Positions 62,481 through 64,000 of a DNA stretch of 64,000 nt are shown one piece after another. Positions within the stretch are counted from its first letter, which is position 1, and each line of letters starts with the position of its first letter. Origin of the DNA: Lentimicrobium sp. L6 (GTDB taxonomy: Bacteria; Bacteroidota; Bacteroidia; Bacteroidales; UBA12170); NCBI RefSeq assembly GCF_013166655.1, contig NZ_JABKCA010000001.1, positions 98,822 through 162,821 on the forward strand, read 5' to 3'. Under the pieces are notes generated by a model. The model was not told the origin of the DNA, searched no databases, and saw nothing but the letters and a program-made list of their open reading frames with translations. Both the position numbers and the translations under genes were made by a program.

Positions 62481-63782
62481 TTATTCTAATTCTTCTTGTT
62501 TGCGATAAATTCTTTTCAGGCTATCCTCTTGAATTCTGAGAAAGATATTAAAACTTTCATCGGCAATAAGCTTTTCATCTATTAAATTTTTAAAGGCCTC
62601 ATCTCTGATTTTGAAAATCTTAATTACCAACTCCTGAAGTTTATCCTTTGAATTTGAATTTTTTATTTCAATATCTAAGTCTATAATCTTTTGATAATAA
62701 ACATCAATTCTGTTTTTCTTCTTGAGTTTTGACCAATTATTTAATGAACGAAGGGAGCCACTAAAAATAACCAATAAAGTAATGATTAGGGCTATTACTT
62801 CAGCGTACTTTACCAAAAAACTTGGTTTTGATCGATCTAAATACATGTTCACGCCATCATGCAAAGGAAAGCGTAAATTGCTGTGGTTAAACTCTTCATG
62901 AATGATGTTGAATATTGGGTTTTCAGTGATGATTAAAGCTTTGTTTTGAACTATAGATTCCATCATATTATAGACCAAATCCTCGTCTAAACCGACTCGG
63001 CATATCAGAACTCCAAATGTGCTAATGGTTAGAATGGGTTCTGTTGGAGTATTGACATAGGTGTCTTTTGGGATGATAAAAGGGAAAAGGGTATTGTTTC
63101 TTAGGTTGATACCATTTACAGAGCTTCCTCCTATCGCGATATTTGAAGGATTTCCTAAGGAGAAAATATCCAATTCTGGATTTCTCATCATTGAAACTAT
63201 TCGAGGGTTATTATAAGAGGTTACAGAGCAACTAATATCAATAGTTTCCCCAACCATGTTCTCATTGTATTTTGTGTATACTGGTGTGTAATCCCCTTCT
63301 TGAAGACCATAATAGCTCAAAAGCTCTTCAACAAACCAAGCCGTTCCTCCATCTTTTGGTCCCAATCCGACTTTTTTTCCTCTAAATAATTCAACTATAT
63401 TTTGATGAGCATCCGCTTTTTGGTAGATGATAAAAAGATTATGAGTGTAAAGTGGTAGTACGGTTCTGATATTGCGGTTTAGCTCATCTTTAGAATATCC
63501 TAAATCTTCGTAATCAAGGGTATTTTGGATGATAGCAAAATCAGCTTTGTTTTCCATGAGCAGTTTTACATTCCCAAGACTTCCAACTGCTGTACTATCA
63601 AATCTGAAATTAATTCCAATGTCGTTTTTTAGTTCTTTAACGATTAATTCACCTGCTTGAAAGTTAGAAGTACCTTTGTTTAAGGCAGCTATCACTAGGC
63701 TTTTTTTGTCATTATTGCATGAGCTGAAAAATACCGTTAAAAATGTAATGGCAGTAAATAATATTAGTTTGTTATATTTCAT
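62481..63782 (-). CDS. TAXI-family substrate-binding lipoprotein with C-terminal membrane helix
   Basis: 433 residues. Lipoprotein signal with lipobox FFSSCNN (Cys about residue 22), then a TAXI-type binding domain: VIAALNKGTSNFQAGELIVK, VGSLGNVKLLMENKADFAII and VGLGPKDGGTAWFVEELLSY. Unusually, a C-terminal membrane helix (EVIALIITLLVIFSGSLRSL, about 340-360) and a charged coiled coil follow. No TRAP permease genes are adjacent. A receptor linked to a separate permease, or a sensor reporting ligand to the cytoplasm, are both possible. Confidence 0.85.
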   Translation of the reverse strand: MKYNKLILFTAITFLTVFFSSCNNDKKSLVIAALNKGTSNFQAGELIVKELKNDIGINFRFDSTAVGSLGNVKLLMENKADFAIIQNTLDYEDLGYSKDELNRNIRTVLPLYTHNLFIIYQKADAHQNIVELFRGKKVGLGPKDGGTAWFVEELLSYYGLQEGDYTPVYTKYNENMVGETIDISCSVTSYNNPRIVSMMRNPELDIFSLGNPSNIAIGGSSVNGINLRNNTLFPFIIPKDTYVNTPTEPILTISTFGVLICRVGLDEDLVYNMMESIVQNKALIITENPIFNIIHEEFNHSNLRFPLHDGVNMYLDRSKPSFLVKYAEVIALIITLLVIFSGSLRSLNNWSKLKKKNRIDVYYQKIIDLDIEIKNSNSKDKLQELVIKIFKIRDEAFKNLIDEKLIADESFNIFLRIQEDSLKRIYRKQEELE

Positions 63783-64000
63783 CTTAATTGAAAAGGAATA
63801 ATACTTAATTTATAGGTGTAGTCTTTTTTGAATGTAAATATAGTAATAATGTAAGAGGGAAAGGAGGATATTTGGTTAAGGTTTTTTTGGGATAATTTGC
63901 CCATGAAAACGACCTTCCCATCAAACCTCAATTTTTTTCAGACTTTGGTCTAGCCCCCTATTAATCGGACTATTTTAATTTAGGTTCAAATATATGTGTT
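63783..64000. other. Right-edge intergenic region
   Basis: 218 AT-rich bases upstream of the TAXI lipoprotein gene. The only ORF is a 16-codon frame at 63903. I see no RNA gene or convincing promoter, except a near-match TATATTTA on the minus strand around 63840. Confidence 0.5.

Noticed and set aside
1..64000. CRISPR array, insertion sequence, prophage or integrase
   Set aside because: No regularly spaced repeats, transposase, integrase or phage structural genes are visible in any frame; the only repeats are within proteins or short operators.

Overview
The window is about 64 kb of AT-rich chromosome from a member of the Bacteroidota, probably a marine or sediment Bacteroidia-type organism; the genus cannot be fixed from sequence alone. 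The evidence is: three proteins with type IX secretion (T9SS) C-terminal sorting domains plus a PorT homologue, promoters of the Bacteroidota TTG-N19/20-TAnnTTTG type, almost no Shine-Dalgarno sequences, and typical families (DUF4301, PorT-like barrels, CotH/lamin-tail proteins, FixH/SafE beside CcoG).

Left part (1-24.8 kb). A giant multi-PAS/GAF sensor protein enters from the left edge. It is followed by an EamA permease, a DegT-type sugar aminotransferase with its own terminator, an outer-membrane barrel protein with waaA (Kdo transferase), and an FAD oxidoreductase. A minus-strand run then reads sensor kinase (frameshifted at a G7 tract) - rfaE1 (heptose kinase) - ubiE - porT - FAD dehydrogenase. 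grpE-dnaJ come next. A plus-strand cluster encodes an HMA metallochaperone lipoprotein, CcoG, CcoH and a SafE-type transporter, i.e. the assembly part of a cbb3 oxidase system without the oxidase genes, with an FNR-like box upstream. An SDR dehydrogenase and an acidic hypothetical protein follow. A PhoBR-like two-component pair lies divergent to a hybrid kinase plus single-domain regulator, across a palindrome-rich intergenic region.

Middle (27-48.5 kb). A beta-barrel protein sits with a 1031-residue T9SS-sorted CotH/lamin-tail protein, then DUF4301, tRNA-Leu(GAG), and a DUF3089 lipoprotein. argR-carA-carB follow, with candidate ARG boxes over the argR promoter and an intrinsic terminator between argR and carA. 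Next are an AAA/DUF4143 ATPase with a winged-helix-like tail and a palindromic operator inside its promoter, a structured intergenic repeat, a short DnaE-type polymerase, a retropepsin-like protease, an EEP-family protein and uvrB.

Right part (48.5-62.3 kb) is the most unusual region, a compact exopolysaccharide export locus. In order it holds a stand-alone receiver protein, a phosphoglycosyl transferase fused to a dead receiver domain and carrying a four-cysteine insert, a half-length TolC-like protein, a chain-length/co-polymerase protein with a LysM-like periplasmic domain and a degenerate kinase domain, a Wzx flippase, a T9SS-secreted beta-helix protein, a 51-residue membrane peptide and a Wzy/ligase. 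Facing it is a 1265-residue T9SS-secreted NodB-type deacetylase with three tandem copies of a ~255-residue domain. Apart from the initiating transferase there is no glycosyltransferase and no Wza-type channel. This suggests the locus is a secretion and extracellular-finishing module for a polymer whose sugars are assembled by enzymes encoded elsewhere. The window ends with an orphan TAXI-type binding lipoprotein.
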